A stretch of 64,000 nt of DNA from Actinomycetospora lutea (GTDB lineage: Bacteria; Actinomycetota; Actinomycetes; Mycobacteriales; Pseudonocardiaceae): the NCBI RefSeq assembly GCF_028737205.1, contig NZ_JAQZAL010000026.1, positions 17,339 through 81,338 on the forward strand, in the 5' to 3' direction. Numbering within the stretch: position 1 is the first letter of the stretch; every line of letters starts with the position of its first letter. A program made the translations under genes and the position numbers. This document shows, piece by piece, positions 8,533 through 17,244 of this stretch. Under the pieces are notes generated by a model, which did no database searches, was not told the DNA's origin, and was given only the letters and a program-made list of their open reading frames with translations.

Positions 8533-9305
8533 TGGCGCCCGGGATCACGCGCCTCGAGGGCCGCGTCGCCGTCATCACCGGCGGCGTGCAGGGGATCGGG
8601 CGTGCGGTGGCCCTGCGCTGTGCCGCCGAGGGCGCCACGGTGATCATCGGTGACCTGCAGGACGACGACTCCACCGCCAAGCAGATCGTCGCCGACGGCG
8701 GGCAGGCGTCCCACATCGTCATGGACACCCGCCAGCGCGACGACTGGAAGCGCCTCATGGACGAGGCGATCGGCGGGCACGGCCGGCTCGACATGCTGGG
8801 CAACATCGCCGGGGTCACCAACACCTTCGGCCCCGACAACGTCGTCGACCTCGACGACATCGGCTGGGACCACGTCGTGGGCACGGACCTGCGCGGGGTC
8901 TGGCTGGGCATGCAGGCCGCCATCCCGCGGATGCTCGAGCACGGCGGCGGGAGCATCGTCAACATCGGCTCGATGGCCGCGCTCAAGGGGCTGGAGAACC
9001 TCGCGGCCTACTCCGCGGCCAAGGGCGGCGTCGTGAGCCTGACCCAGCAGGCGGCGATGGAGTACGGGCCCCGGGGCATCCGCATCAACTGCATCTGCCC
9101 GGGCACGATCGACACCCCGATCCTCGCGGGGATCACCGACAGCATGAAGAAGAACTTCGAGGCCGCGCACATCATCCCGCGTCTCGGCAGGCCCGAGGAC
9201 ATCGCGGCGGCCGCGGCCTTCCTGTTCTCCGACGACGCCGCCTTCTGCACCGGCGAGATCCTCCCCGTCGACGGCGGGTGGAACACCAAGGGCAGCGCCG
9301 GCTGA
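8532..9305 (+). CDS. Short-chain dehydrogenase/reductase
   Basis: 257-residue SDR with the cofactor motif TGGVQGIG, catalytic Ser in NIGSM and Y-S-A-A-K. The usual N-N-A-G structural motif reads N-I-A-G here. The C-terminal I-L-P-V-D-G-G-W signature is present. The ATG shares one base with the LLM stop (TGATG). Likely an NAD-dependent alcohol dehydrogenase working on the LLM product or a later intermediate. Confidence 0.9.
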   Translation: MAPGITRLEGRVAVITGGVQGIGRAVALRCAAEGATVIIGDLQDDDSTAKQIVADGGQASHIVMDTRQRDDWKRLMDEAIGGHGRLDMLGNIAGVTNTFGPDNVVDLDDIGWDHVVGTDLRGVWLGMQAAIPRMLEHGGGSIVNIGSMAALKGLENLAAYSAAKGGVVSLTQQAAMEYGPRGIRINCICPGTIDTPILAGITDSMKKNFEAAHIIPRLGRPEDIAAAAAFLFSDDAAFCTGEILPVDGGWNTKGSAG

Positions 9306-9321
9306 CAGCCGGCGTGAGCGT

Positions 9322-9352
9322 GGGGCCGGCGCCTCCCCCCGGCGCCGGTCCC
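9322..9352 (+). other. Strong GC stem-loop between two SDR genes
   Basis: CCGGCGCC (9326-9333) and GGCGCCGG (9341-9348) pair perfectly across a 7-base C-rich loop. The stem can extend outward by about four more pairs including a G-U. No T tract follows, so a classical intrinsic terminator is unlikely. It may attenuate or stabilise the mRNA between the first two and the remaining genes of the operon. Confidence 0.5.
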
Positions 9353-9384
9353 GCGCGCCGTCGTGACGACCCGAAGGAGTCAGC

Positions 9385-10197
9385 GTGGACCTGTCCGGTC
9401 GGACCGCCCTGGTCACGGGCGCCGGCAGCGGCATCGGCAAGGGCATCGCGAGGGCGCTGCTCGAGGGCGGTGCGAACGTGGTCGGGCTCGAGATCGAGCC
9501 GGCCAACATCAAGTCGGCCGGTGAGGAGCTCGCGGGCGGCGATCGTCTCGCCTGGTCGGAGGGCTCGGTGACCGTCGCGGCGGACGTCGAGGCCGCGTTC
9601 GACCTCGCCGAGAGCCGCTTCGGCACGGTCGAGCACCTCGTCAACAACGCCGGTACCGCGTCGCTGTCGCTGGTGATCGACACGAGCGAGGACGACTGGG
9701 ACCTCATCGTCGACACCTGCCTCAAGGGCACGTTCCTGTGCACCAGGGCGTTCGCCCGCCGGGCACTGGCCGCCGGTCGGGGCGGCTCGGTCGTCAACAT
9801 CTCGTCGCTCAACGCGATCGCCGCGACCGACGGCCTGGGGCACTACTGCGCCGCCAAGGCCGGCGTCATGAACTTCACCAAGGTGTGCGCCGGGGAGCTC
9901 GGGCGCCACGGCATCCGGGTCAACGCGATCGGGCCCGGCACCGTCAACACGCCACTGGGCGCCGGCTTCACCGTCGGTCGGATCGGCCAGGAGTTCCTCG
10001 ACCGCACGATGGTCGGTCCGCCGCGGCACCAGGAGCCCTCCGACATCGCCGACGTCGCGCTCTTCCTGATGTCCCCGGCGGCCGGGCGGATCACCGGCCA
10101 CTTCATCCCCGTCGACGGCGGCCAGCACGTGCGCGGTCTGCACTCCTACTGGGACGTCGCCGAGGCGCAGGGCATCGTCGCGCGGCCGGCGCCGTGA
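9385..10197 (+). CDS. Short-chain dehydrogenase/reductase
   Basis: 270-residue SDR: TGAGSGIGKG, NNAG, catalytic Ser in NISSLN, and H-Y-C-A-A-K with the Tyr/Lys pair. The C-terminus carries F-I-P-V-D-G-G-Q. GTG start at 9385 is supported by GAAGGA about 6 bases ahead. The stop overlaps the GTG of the next gene (GTGA). Second dehydrogenase of the same operon; it differs enough from the first to act at another step. Confidence 0.9.
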   Translation: MDLSGRTALVTGAGSGIGKGIARALLEGGANVVGLEIEPANIKSAGEELAGGDRLAWSEGSVTVAADVEAAFDLAESRFGTVEHLVNNAGTASLSLVIDTSEDDWDLIVDTCLKGTFLCTRAFARRALAAGRGGSVVNISSLNAIAATDGLGHYCAAKAGVMNFTKVCAGELGRHGIRVNAIGPGTVNTPLGAGFTVGRIGQEFLDRTMVGPPRHQEPSDIADVALFLMSPAAGRITGHFIPVDGGQHVRGLHSYWDVAEAQGIVARPAP

Positions 10198-11579
10198 CCA
10201 CCGAGGCACGGCCGCAGGCGGTCGCCGTCGACGACCGCGGGTTCCCGCGCTTCTGGGACGCCGAGCGCGAGACCCGCAACCCCGCCGAGCGCGACCGCAT
10301 CGTCCTCGAGCGCATGCAGCACCAGCTGCACTACGTCTACACCGAGCTCCCGTTCTACCGGCGCCTCTACGACGCCCACGACTTCCACCCCGACCAGGTG
10401 CGCTCGCTCGAGGACTTCACGGCGAAGGTCCCGGTGATCACCAAGAAGATGCTCATCGCCGACCAGCGCGAGCACCCGCCGTTCGGCAGCTACACCCCCG
10501 AGTTCGCGCCGGGCCAGATCGCGCGGATCCACGGCTCGTCGGGCACCTCGGGGACGCCGACGATGTACGCGGTCTCCCACGGCGACTGGCAGCGGGCCGC
10601 CGACGTGCACGCCATGGCGCAGTGGTGCGCGGGCATCCGGCCCGACGACCTCGTGCAGGTCGGCTTCCCGTTCGGGCTGTTCTTCGGCGGCTGGGGCGTC
10701 GTGCAGGGCGCCGAGCGGATCGGCGCCACGGTCTTCCCGCTCGGGGTCACCGACTCCGAGCGGCACCTCGAGCTGATCACCGCGCTGGGCTCGACGGTCT
10801 TCAGCGCCACGCCGTCCTACTGCATCCACCTGCTCTCGGTCGCCGAGCGCCTCGGCATCGACCTGGCCGCGAGCAGCGTGCGGCGCATCCTGGTCGGGGG
10901 CGAGCCCGGGGGCAGCCTGCCGGGCACCCGGAAGATCATCGAGGAGGGCTGGGGCGCGATCGCCAGCGACGCCGGCTCCACCTCGGAGATGTACCCGTTC
11001 CAGACCAGCGTGGGCTGCGAGGCCGGGACCGGCACCCACCTGATCACCGACGAGGTGTTCACCGAGGTTGTCGCCGTCGACGACCTCAACACCGCCGTCC
11101 CCGTCGGCGAGCGCGGCGCGGTCGTCTACACCCACCTCTGGCGCGCGTCGCAGCCCATGATCCGGTTCGCGCCCGGGGACGAGACGTACCTGGCCACCGA
11201 CCCGTGTCCGTGCGGGCGCACCTACCCGCGCCTGCCCGAGGGGATCCTCGGCCGCCTCGACGACATGCTCGTCATCCGCGGCGCCAACGTCTTCCCCAGC
11301 GCCGTCGAGACCGGCCTGCGCACCGTCCCGGAGCTCGGTCCCGAGTTCCGCATCCTGGTGACCAAGGCGGGCGCGCTCGACGAGATGACCGTCGAGGCCG
11401 AGCTCACGCCCCGTGCGGCGAGCGAGGCGGTCGACCGCGAGGAGCTCGTCGGCCGGATCGAGGACGCCCTGCGGCGCAGCGTCCACATCCGCGTGCCCGT
11501 GACGCTGCTCGAGCCCGGGACCCTGCCCGAGACCACGTTCAAGGCCCGCCGCGTCGTCGACCAGCGACCGCGGAGCTGA
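10194..11579 (+). CDS. Phenylacetate-CoA-ligase-like (PaaK family) enzyme
   Basis: 461 residues. ANL-fold ligase of the PaaK type: P-loop HGSSGTSGTPT, the substrate-pocket stretch FSATPSYCIHLL, SEMYPF, a zinc-like C-P-C-G motif and the hinge GRLDDMLVIRGANVFPSAVE. It would form an aryl- or cyclic acyl-CoA from the free acid with ATP. GTG start overlaps the SDR stop by 4 bases. With two ligases of different type in the two facing operons, the pathway probably runs through CoA thioesters. Confidence 0.88.
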   Translation: MTTEARPQAVAVDDRGFPRFWDAERETRNPAERDRIVLERMQHQLHYVYTELPFYRRLYDAHDFHPDQVRSLEDFTAKVPVITKKMLIADQREHPPFGSYTPEFAPGQIARIHGSSGTSGTPTMYAVSHGDWQRAADVHAMAQWCAGIRPDDLVQVGFPFGLFFGGWGVVQGAERIGATVFPLGVTDSERHLELITALGSTVFSATPSYCIHLLSVAERLGIDLAASSVRRILVGGEPGGSLPGTRKIIEEGWGAIASDAGSTSEMYPFQTSVGCEAGTGTHLITDEVFTEVVAVDDLNTAVPVGERGAVVYTHLWRASQPMIRFAPGDETYLATDPCPCGRTYPRLPEGILGRLDDMLVIRGANVFPSAVETGLRTVPELGPEFRILVTKAGALDEMTVEAELTPRAASEAVDREELVGRIEDALRRSVHIRVPVTLLEPGTLPETTFKARRVVDQRPRS

Positions 11580-11597
11580 CCCGGAAGGAACCGAGAC

Positions 11598-11912
11598 GTG
11601 ATCGTCCAGCTGTCCGCGGACGCGGCCCGCGTGGCCGAACCCGACGACTGCACCAGCCTCCACGTGGCGACGGCGCTGCCCGCCGACGCCGTCGACGCCG
11701 CCCTGCGCGGGACGGGGACGGGTCACCTCCAGACCGACGACGCCCTGCTCGACGTCGAGACCCTGCGCACCCGCGCCCGGGCCGGCGCCGACGCGCCGGA
11801 CTGGGACGAGCGCTGGGCGAAGATGATCGACTACGCGCGGTCGAAGGGCTGGCTCACCGCGGACGACGCCGCCGTGCGGGCCCACGTCGAGTACGACGGA
11901 GGGCGCGCGTGA
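11598..11912 (+). CDS. Small protein of unknown function in the LLM operon
   Basis: 104 residues, GTG start with GGAAGGA 9-10 bases ahead, stop overlapping the next GTG by 4 bases. No family recognised. The N-terminal half reads like a small alpha/beta domain (MIVQLSADAARV...TSLHVATALPADAVDAAL); the C-terminal half is helical with D-W-D-E-R-W-A-K-M-I-D-Y-A-R-S-K-G-W-L. No signal peptide, membrane segment or metal motif. Tight coupling to the flavin-reductase gene suggests a subunit or accessory role in the monooxygenase pathway. Confidence 0.75.
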   Translation: MIVQLSADAARVAEPDDCTSLHVATALPADAVDAALRGTGTGHLQTDDALLDVETLRTRARAGADAPDWDERWAKMIDYARSKGWLTADDAAVRAHVEYDGGRA

Positions 11913-12409
11913 CCGGCCCGGCGCGGGTCCGGGTGCCGCTGGCCGCCGACGACCTGCGCCAGGTCTACGGTCGCTTCCCGACCGGCGTGGTCGCCGTGTG
12001 CGCCGAGGTGGACGGCGCCCCCGTCGGGCTCGCGGTGAGCACCTTCGTCCCGGTGTCGCTCGACCCGCCGCTGGTCAGCATCTGCGTGCGGACCGCGTCG
12101 ACGACCTGGCCCGCCCTCCGGCGGGCCCCGCAGCTCGGGATCAGCGTCCTCGGGGCGCACCACGAGGGCGTGGCCCGCGCGCTGGCCGGCCCCGCCGAGC
12201 ACCGCTTCCGCGACGTCGCCACCGAGCGCCGGGACGGGGCCGCGCTCTTCGTCACCGGCGCCCCGCTGGCCCTCGCCGTGAGCGTCGTGGACGACGTCGT
12301 CGCCGGTGACCACCTCATCGCCGTGTGCCGGGTGAACGAGGTCCTCGTCGACGACGAGCACGGCCCGCTGGTGTTCCACCGCAGCGCGCTGCACCCGTGG
12401 GCCGCCTGA
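11909..12409 (+). CDS. Flavin reductase domain protein (FMN reductase of a two-component monooxygenase)
   Basis: 166 residues with the flavin-reductase signature: YGRFPTGVVAVCA, then GLAVSTFVPVSLDPPLVSICV, then LGISVLGAHHEGVARALAG, and a late G-D-H-L-I-A-V-C-R-V. These enzymes reduce FMN or FAD with NAD(P)H and hand it to a partner oxygenase, here most simply the LLM protein at 7423. The GTG start overlaps the preceding stop (GTGA). Confidence 0.9.
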   Translation: MTGPARVRVPLAADDLRQVYGRFPTGVVAVCAEVDGAPVGLAVSTFVPVSLDPPLVSICVRTASTTWPALRRAPQLGISVLGAHHEGVARALAGPAEHRFRDVATERRDGAALFVTGAPLALAVSVVDDVVAGDHLIAVCRVNEVLVDDEHGPLVFHRSALHPWAA

Positions 12410-12490
12410 GGGAATCGTTGTCGCGCCGCGACCCCTCGCTGTCCTCGGAGCGCCCAGGCTGGCCCCCCGACCGAGCCCGAGGGGGGAGCC

Positions 12491-12895
12491 ATGAGCACGC
12501 CGCACCAGTCGATCAGCCCGTGGACCTGGCAGGACCAGTTCGGCTTCGCCCAGGCGGTGGCCGCCGCACCCCCCTCGCGGTGGGTCTTCTGCTCGGGCCA
12601 GGCCTCGTCGGGCCCCGAGGGCGACACCCTGCACGTCGGCGACATGCGCGCGCAGGTGGCCCAGGCGTTCGACAACCTCGAGGCCGTGCTCGAGAAGGCG
12701 GGCGCCGACATGTCCCAGGTCGTGCGGCTGAACTACTTCACCACGGACGCGGACGCGCTCCTGGGCGCGTGGGACCTGGTCGTCGAACGCCTCGGCAAGG
12801 CCGGGATCCAGCCGGCCAGCACCTTGCTCGGCGTCGCCCGCCTCGCCTTCCCCGACATGCTCGTCGAGATCGAGGCGACGGCCCTCGTGCCCTAG
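12491..12895 (+). CDS. RidA/YjgF family protein
   Basis: 134 residues. The family pattern is clear: WVFCSGQASSGPEG, QVAQAFDNLEAVLEKAGADMSQVV near the middle, and L-V-E-I-E-A-T-A-L at the end. RidA-family proteins hydrolyse reactive enamine/imine or aminoacrylate-type intermediates; RutC does this in the Rut pathway. A GAGGGGGGA site precedes ATG 12491. It sits 81 bases after the flavin reductase, probably in the same transcript, and closes the rightward operon. Confidence 0.88.
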   Translation: MSTPHQSISPWTWQDQFGFAQAVAAAPPSRWVFCSGQASSGPEGDTLHVGDMRAQVAQAFDNLEAVLEKAGADMSQVVRLNYFTTDADALLGAWDLVVERLGKAGIQPASTLLGVARLAFPDMLVEIEATALVP

Positions 12896-12903
12896 TGACC
12901 GCG

Positions 12904-13839
12904 TCACCCCGCGATCCCGGCGGACGTCACCCTCCCGGTCACCTCCCGCAGGGTGGCCAGGAACCGTTGGGGTGCCGAGGTGCCGCTCTCGCGCCGGGAA
13001 CCGGTCACCGTCAGGATGCGGGATCCGACGTCGACGGCGGTCGCGAAGATGCTCACGCCCGCGGTGTGCCCGTGCGACAGGGTGAGGTCGGGGACGATGG
13101 CCGCCCCCAGTCCCGCGGCCACGAGTGCCAGCATCGTCTGCGATTCCGTGCAGATGTGCTGGTGACCGGGTCGGATCGCGTACTCGCGACAGAGCCGGTC
13201 GAGCATCTGGCGCGTCGGTCGGTCGTTCGGTGACGTGACCCAGGTGCCGGCGAGGAGTTCCTCGATGCTGCCCGGGGTCGCCCACACCCCGGGCACGGCG
13301 ATACGGAACTGTTCGCGGAACAGCTCGTCCTCGACGAGACCGGGGTACGGCGTCGCCGGGCTGGTCCGGTCGACGTAGCGCTCACCGATGAGCAGGTCGA
13401 GCTCGCCCGCGCGGAGCAGGTTGACGCCCTGGGTCTCGTTCACCTCGATCACCTGCACGCTGAGTGCCGCGTCGGTGATCGCGAGCTGCTGGAGGGTCGG
13501 GACGACGAGGTGGTGCAGCGCGGTGGCGAAGCCGCCGATGCGCACCGTGCCGGACGTGCCCTCCCGCAGGCGCTCGGCCTCGCGCTGGGCCTCGGCCAGG
13601 GCGACCGCGACGTCGTCGGCACGCTGGGCGAGCGCCAGACCGGCCTCGGTGAGCCGGACGGTCCGCCCGCCACCGCGCTGCGTGCGGTCGAGCAGGGTCA
13701 GTTTCGCCTCGGCCTCGAGCCGCACCAGGTGCTGGGACACCCCCGACGCCGTCAGGTGCAGGGCGGTCGCCGCCGCGTGCACGCTGCCGGTGCGGTGCAC
13801 CGCGCGCAGGACGAGGAGGCGGTGCGGGTCGATCGGCAT
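12904..13839 (-). CDS. LysR-family transcriptional regulator
   Basis: About 311 residues from ATG 13839 (MPIDPHRLLVLRAVHRTGSV); an upstream start at 13875 would add 12 residues. The N-terminal winged helix (AAATALHLTASGVSQHLVRLE) and a two-lobed effector domain (VRIGGFATALHHLVVPTLQQL, then ALVAAGLGAAIVPDL) are visible. It converges on RidA with an 8-base gap and faces the alcohol dehydrogenase gene at 14032, its most likely target. It could also act on the LLM operon. Confidence 0.88.
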   Translation of the reverse strand: MPIDPHRLLVLRAVHRTGSVHAAATALHLTASGVSQHLVRLEAEAKLTLLDRTQRGGGRTVRLTEAGLALAQRADDVAVALAEAQREAERLREGTSGTVRIGGFATALHHLVVPTLQQLAITDAALSVQVIEVNETQGVNLLRAGELDLLIGERYVDRTSPATPYPGLVEDELFREQFRIAVPGVWATPGSIEELLAGTWVTSPNDRPTRQMLDRLCREYAIRPGHQHICTESQTMLALVAAGLGAAIVPDLTLSHGHTAGVSIFATAVDVGSRILTVTGSRRESGTSAPQRFLATLREVTGRVTSAGIAG

Positions 13840-14031
13840 GAAGTGATGCTGAACCAGGACTGGAGCAGCTGTCACTGCCGTCGACGACCAGCGTCGTGCA
13901 GAATCGGTGCCGTCGGAGGAACGGTCGCATTCCCGTCTCCGTGGAGAATTGTCCTCTCGCCCTTCGCCGGTCCTTTCCGGACGGGGCGGCGATTCGACCC
14001 GGCCGCGATCGCCGGAACGGAGTCAGGGCGG

Positions 14032-15177
14032 ATGGAAATCATCGCCTCGGTCATGACCTGCCCCGACGAACCGTTGGAGACGGTCACGCTGGAACTGTCG
14101 GATCCGCGGCCCGACGAGGTGCTCGTGCGGCTCGCGGCCACCGGCATCTGCGCCTCCGACGCGCACACCCACACCGGGCGCATCCCGTCGCCCGCACCGT
14201 GCGTGCTCGGCCACGAGGGCGCCGGTGTCGTGGAGCGGATCGGGGCGAACGTCACCCACGTGGCCGTCGGCGACCACGTCGCGCTCTCGTGGATGCCCAG
14301 CTGCGGGGTGTGCCGCCACTGCGTCTCGGGACGGCCGGTCCTGTGCAGCGCGGCGGCCCCCGCCCTGCTCGCCGGGACGCTGCTCGACGGCACCGTCCGC
14401 CTGCACCGTGGCACCGAGCCGGTGAGCCACTACTCGTTCCTGTCGACCTTCGCCACCCACACCGTGGTGCCCGGTTCCAGCGCCGTGCCCATCGGCCGCC
14501 ACGTCCCGCTGGCCGTCGCGAGCCTGGTGGGCTGCGGCATCCTCACCGGCTACGGCGCCGTCGTGAACAAGGCCCGGGTCACCCCCGGCAGCTCGATCGT
14601 GGTGTTCGGCGCCGGCGGCGTCGGGCTGAGCGCGGTGATGGCGGCCCGCGTCAGCGGGGCCGGACAGATCATCGTCGTCGACCCGGTCGCGGCGAAGCTC
14701 GAGGAGGCGGTGGCGTTCGGGGCGACCGACGGGCTCGTCCCCTCCGACGACCTCGTCGAGCGCCTCCGCGACCTCAGCGGCGGCGGCGTCGACTACGCGA
14801 TCGACGCCGCCGGGGGAGAGGGCATCCTCGGCCAGGCGTTCGGCGCGACCATCCCGGGCGGCACCATCGTGTGCGTGGGTATGCCGGACGTCGCCGCCCG
14901 GCCCTCGCTGCCCGGCCCGGAGCTCGTGCGCGACGAGAAGATCATCACCGGCAGCCTCTACGGGTCGTCCCGGCCCAGCATCGACATCCCGTCGATCCTG
15001 CGGCAGTACACGGCGGGGACCCTGCCGCTCGACCGCATGATCACCAAGGCGTACGAACTCGACCAGATCGACCGTGCCTTCGCCGACATGCGGGAGGGCC
15101 GGCTCAAGCGGGGCGTGGTCGTGTTCGACGAGCACCTGGCCGGGCTCGCGGGCCCGGCCGTCACGCTGGCGGCGTAG
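14032..15177 (+). CDS. Zinc-dependent medium-chain alcohol dehydrogenase
   Basis: 381 residues. Catalytic zinc ligands: Cys in TGICASDAH and His in GHEGAGVVE. Structural zinc: four Cys in CGVCRHCVSGRPVLC. NAD-binding GAGGVGLSAV. Resembles the class III-like group that oxidises alcohols or formaldehyde-thiol adducts; proof of a formaldehyde role is lacking, though the window is rich in C1 genes. ATG 14032 is chosen because the conserved domain begins there. Divergent from the LysR gene. Confidence 0.9.
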   Translation: MEIIASVMTCPDEPLETVTLELSDPRPDEVLVRLAATGICASDAHTHTGRIPSPAPCVLGHEGAGVVERIGANVTHVAVGDHVALSWMPSCGVCRHCVSGRPVLCSAAAPALLAGTLLDGTVRLHRGTEPVSHYSFLSTFATHTVVPGSSAVPIGRHVPLAVASLVGCGILTGYGAVVNKARVTPGSSIVVFGAGGVGLSAVMAARVSGAGQIIVVDPVAAKLEEAVAFGATDGLVPSDDLVERLRDLSGGGVDYAIDAAGGEGILGQAFGATIPGGTIVCVGMPDVAARPSLPGPELVRDEKIITGSLYGSSRPSIDIPSILRQYTAGTLPLDRMITKAYELDQIDRAFADMREGRLKRGVVVFDEHLAGLAGPAVTLAA

Positions 15178-15354
15178 GCGACGTCGGCCCCGGCCGGAGA
15201 GGATCTCGAGGACCGGCCCGGGCAGCCCCGCCGCCACCACCACCACCACGCGACCAGCCCGCCCGTCGCACCTGCCCCGGCGAACACGGCGCACGGTGAC
15301 CTGCGTCATGATGGCGCCGCGGACCTTCTGGATCGATGACGGGAGCACGGGCGG

Positions 15355-16380
15355 ATGCGCGTGGGTGTGCTGACCGGTGGCGGCGACTGCCCCGGTCTCA
15401 ATGCGGTCATCCGGGCCATCGTCCGGCGTGGTGTCCCCGAGTACGGGTACGAGTTCCTCGGCTTCCGAGACGGCTGGCGCGGTCCGCTGGAGGCCGAGAC
15501 CCGGTCGCTGGACATCCCGGCCGTGCGCGGGCTGCTCCCGCGCGGCGGCACGATCCTCGGCTCGTCGCGGACCAACCCGTTCGCCATCGAGGACGGCGTC
15601 GAGCGCATCCGGCGCAACCTCCAGTCCCTCGGCGTCGACGCGCTGGTGGCCATCGGCGGGGAGGACACCCTGGGGGTCGCGAGCGAGCTCTACGAGAAGG
15701 GCGTCAAGGTCGTCGGGGTGCCGAAGACGATCGACAACGACCTCTCCGGCACCGACTACACCTTCGGCTTCGACACCGCGGTGAACATCGCGACCGAGGC
15801 GATCGACCGTCTCCACACCACCGCCGAGTCCCACCACCGCGCGCTGATCGTCGAGGTCATGGGCCGCCACGCAGGCTGGATCGCGCTGCACTCGGGCATG
15901 GCCGGCGGAGCGAACGCCATCCTCATCCCCGAGGTCCGGTTCGACCTCGGGCAGGTCTGCGCCTGGGTGGAGAGCCGCTTCCGGTTGGACTACGCGCCGA
16001 TCATCGTCGTGTCCGAGGGTGCGATGCCCCAGGGCGGCGAGGCCGTGCTGGCCTCGGGCGGGAAGGACGAGTTCGGCCACGTCCGCCTCGGCGGCATCGG
16101 CGACTGGCTGGCCCACGAGATCGAGTCGCGCACCGGCAAGGAGGCCCGCACCACCGTGCTCGGCCACGTGCAGCGCGGGGGGACGCCCAGCGCGCGCGAC
16201 CGCTGGCTCGCCACCCGCTTCGGCCTGCACGCGATCGACGCCGTCGCGAGCGGGCAGTGGGGCCAGATGACCGCGCTGCGCGGCAGCGAGATCACGATGG
16301 TGCCGCTGCGCGAGGCGACCGAGCAGCTCAAGCTCGTCGACCCCGCCCTCTACGCCGAGGCGGCGGTCTTCTTCGGCTGA
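15355..16380 (+). CDS. pfp: 6-phosphofructokinase, pyrophosphate-type signature
   Basis: 341 residues, MRVGVLTGGGDCPGLNAVIR at the start, catalytic PKTIDND, MGRHAGW and G-H-V-Q-R-G-G-T-P. Two residues decide the phosphoryl donor in this family: position 104 and 124 (Gly/Gly in ATP enzymes, Asp/Lys in pyrophosphate enzymes). Here the codons give Asp104 (GGEDTLG) and Lys124 (VPKTIDND), both of the PPi type, as in the methylotrophic actinomycete Amycolatopsis methanolica. So this is probably a reversible, PPi-dependent enzyme of glycolysis. Own transcription unit. Confidence 0.9.
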   Translation: MRVGVLTGGGDCPGLNAVIRAIVRRGVPEYGYEFLGFRDGWRGPLEAETRSLDIPAVRGLLPRGGTILGSSRTNPFAIEDGVERIRRNLQSLGVDALVAIGGEDTLGVASELYEKGVKVVGVPKTIDNDLSGTDYTFGFDTAVNIATEAIDRLHTTAESHHRALIVEVMGRHAGWIALHSGMAGGANAILIPEVRFDLGQVCAWVESRFRLDYAPIIVVSEGAMPQGGEAVLASGGKDEFGHVRLGGIGDWLAHEIESRTGKEARTTVLGHVQRGGTPSARDRWLATRFGLHAIDAVASGQWGQMTALRGSEITMVPLREATEQLKLVDPALYAEAAVFFG

Positions 16381-16388
16381 CCGACTCG

Positions 16389-17228
16389 TCACTCGGTCCC
16401 GACCAGGACCGGCCAGCCGACGCCCTCGGAGTGGAGCGTCACGCAGTCCGCCTCGGTCGGGCGGGGGAGCGGGCGGGTCCCGAGGGCCCGCAGGACGAGG
16501 CCCACCACCAGCCGCGAGCCGGGCAGCGAGGCGTGCGGCGTCCGCGCCGCCGGGCAGATCGCCTGCAGGCGGACCGCCGCGACGCCGGGCAGCGCCGCGG
16601 AGTCGGGCGGCACGACGACCTCGTCGGCGTCGGTCCACACCGAGAGCCACGGGACGGCCGGCCGCGGCCGCGTGGCGAGGTCGGTGAGCAGCGCGCTCCC
16701 CGGGGCGAGCTGGCGGCAGGCCTGCTCGCACGTCTCGGGGGCCAGGACCGTGGCCGCGGCGGCGACCTGTGTGCCCCGCAGCGGGGAGCCGAGGGTGACG
16801 ACGCGGCGCACCGCCGGCGCGGTCCGCCCGGTCGCCAGGTACTGCCACACGGCGACGCCGCCCGAGGAGAAGCCGATGAGGTCGACGGTGGTGGCGCCGT
16901 GGCGCAGCAGGTCGCGGACCGTGCGGTCGATCGCGGCCGCCTGGGCGCGCAGGTCGCCGGTCCCGTGCTCCGGGAGCGTCATGACGACACTCGGCCGGCC
17001 CACGATGCGCAGCCGGAAGGCCAGGCCGTTCAGGACGTCGCGGGCCCCGCCGTGGCCGGGGACCAGGACGACCGGACCCTTGTCGAGCGGGTCCGCGGCG
17101 GCGGGCACGCCCCACTCGCGCACGACGACGCCCGTCACGAGCGTCGCCGTCACGAGCACGACCGCGGTCACCGCGAGGAGGAACCTCCGCCGCCGTGGCG
17201 AGCGGTCGGAGAACGGTGCCCACCGCAT
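16389..17228 (-). CDS. Membrane-anchored or secreted lipase-like alpha/beta-hydrolase
   Basis: 279 residues. An N-terminal arginine patch and hydrophobic segment (residues about 15-38) make a signal anchor or signal peptide. Then the oxyanion region VVLVPGHGG, the nucleophile elbow G-F-S-S-G-G (about residue 119), and a late D-E-V-V-V-P for the acid. Likely an exported esterase or triacylglycerol lipase. Converges on the phosphofructokinase with 8 bases between stops. Confidence 0.82.
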   Translation of the reverse strand: MRWAPFSDRSPRRRRFLLAVTAVVLVTATLVTGVVVREWGVPAAADPLDKGPVVLVPGHGGARDVLNGLAFRLRIVGRPSVVMTLPEHGTGDLRAQAAAIDRTVRDLLRHGATTVDLIGFSSGGVAVWQYLATGRTAPAVRRVVTLGSPLRGTQVAAAATVLAPETCEQACRQLAPGSALLTDLATRPRPAVPWLSVWTDADEVVVPPDSAALPGVAAVRLQAICPAARTPHASLPGSRLVVGLVLRALGTRPLPRPTEADCVTLHSEGVGWPVLVGTE

Positions 17229-17244
17229 CCCGGCGGCCGGGGAG

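Noticed and set aside
12895..12907. Palindrome GTGAC-CGC-GTCAC between RidA and LysR stops as a terminator
   Set aside because: Arms of only 5 bases and no T tract. Chance palindromes of this size are common in GC-rich DNA.
14023..17223. A 1066-codon minus-strand frame over the alcohol dehydrogenase and phosphofructokinase
   Set aside because: No domain and full overlap with two certain genes on the plus strand; an artefact of high GC content.
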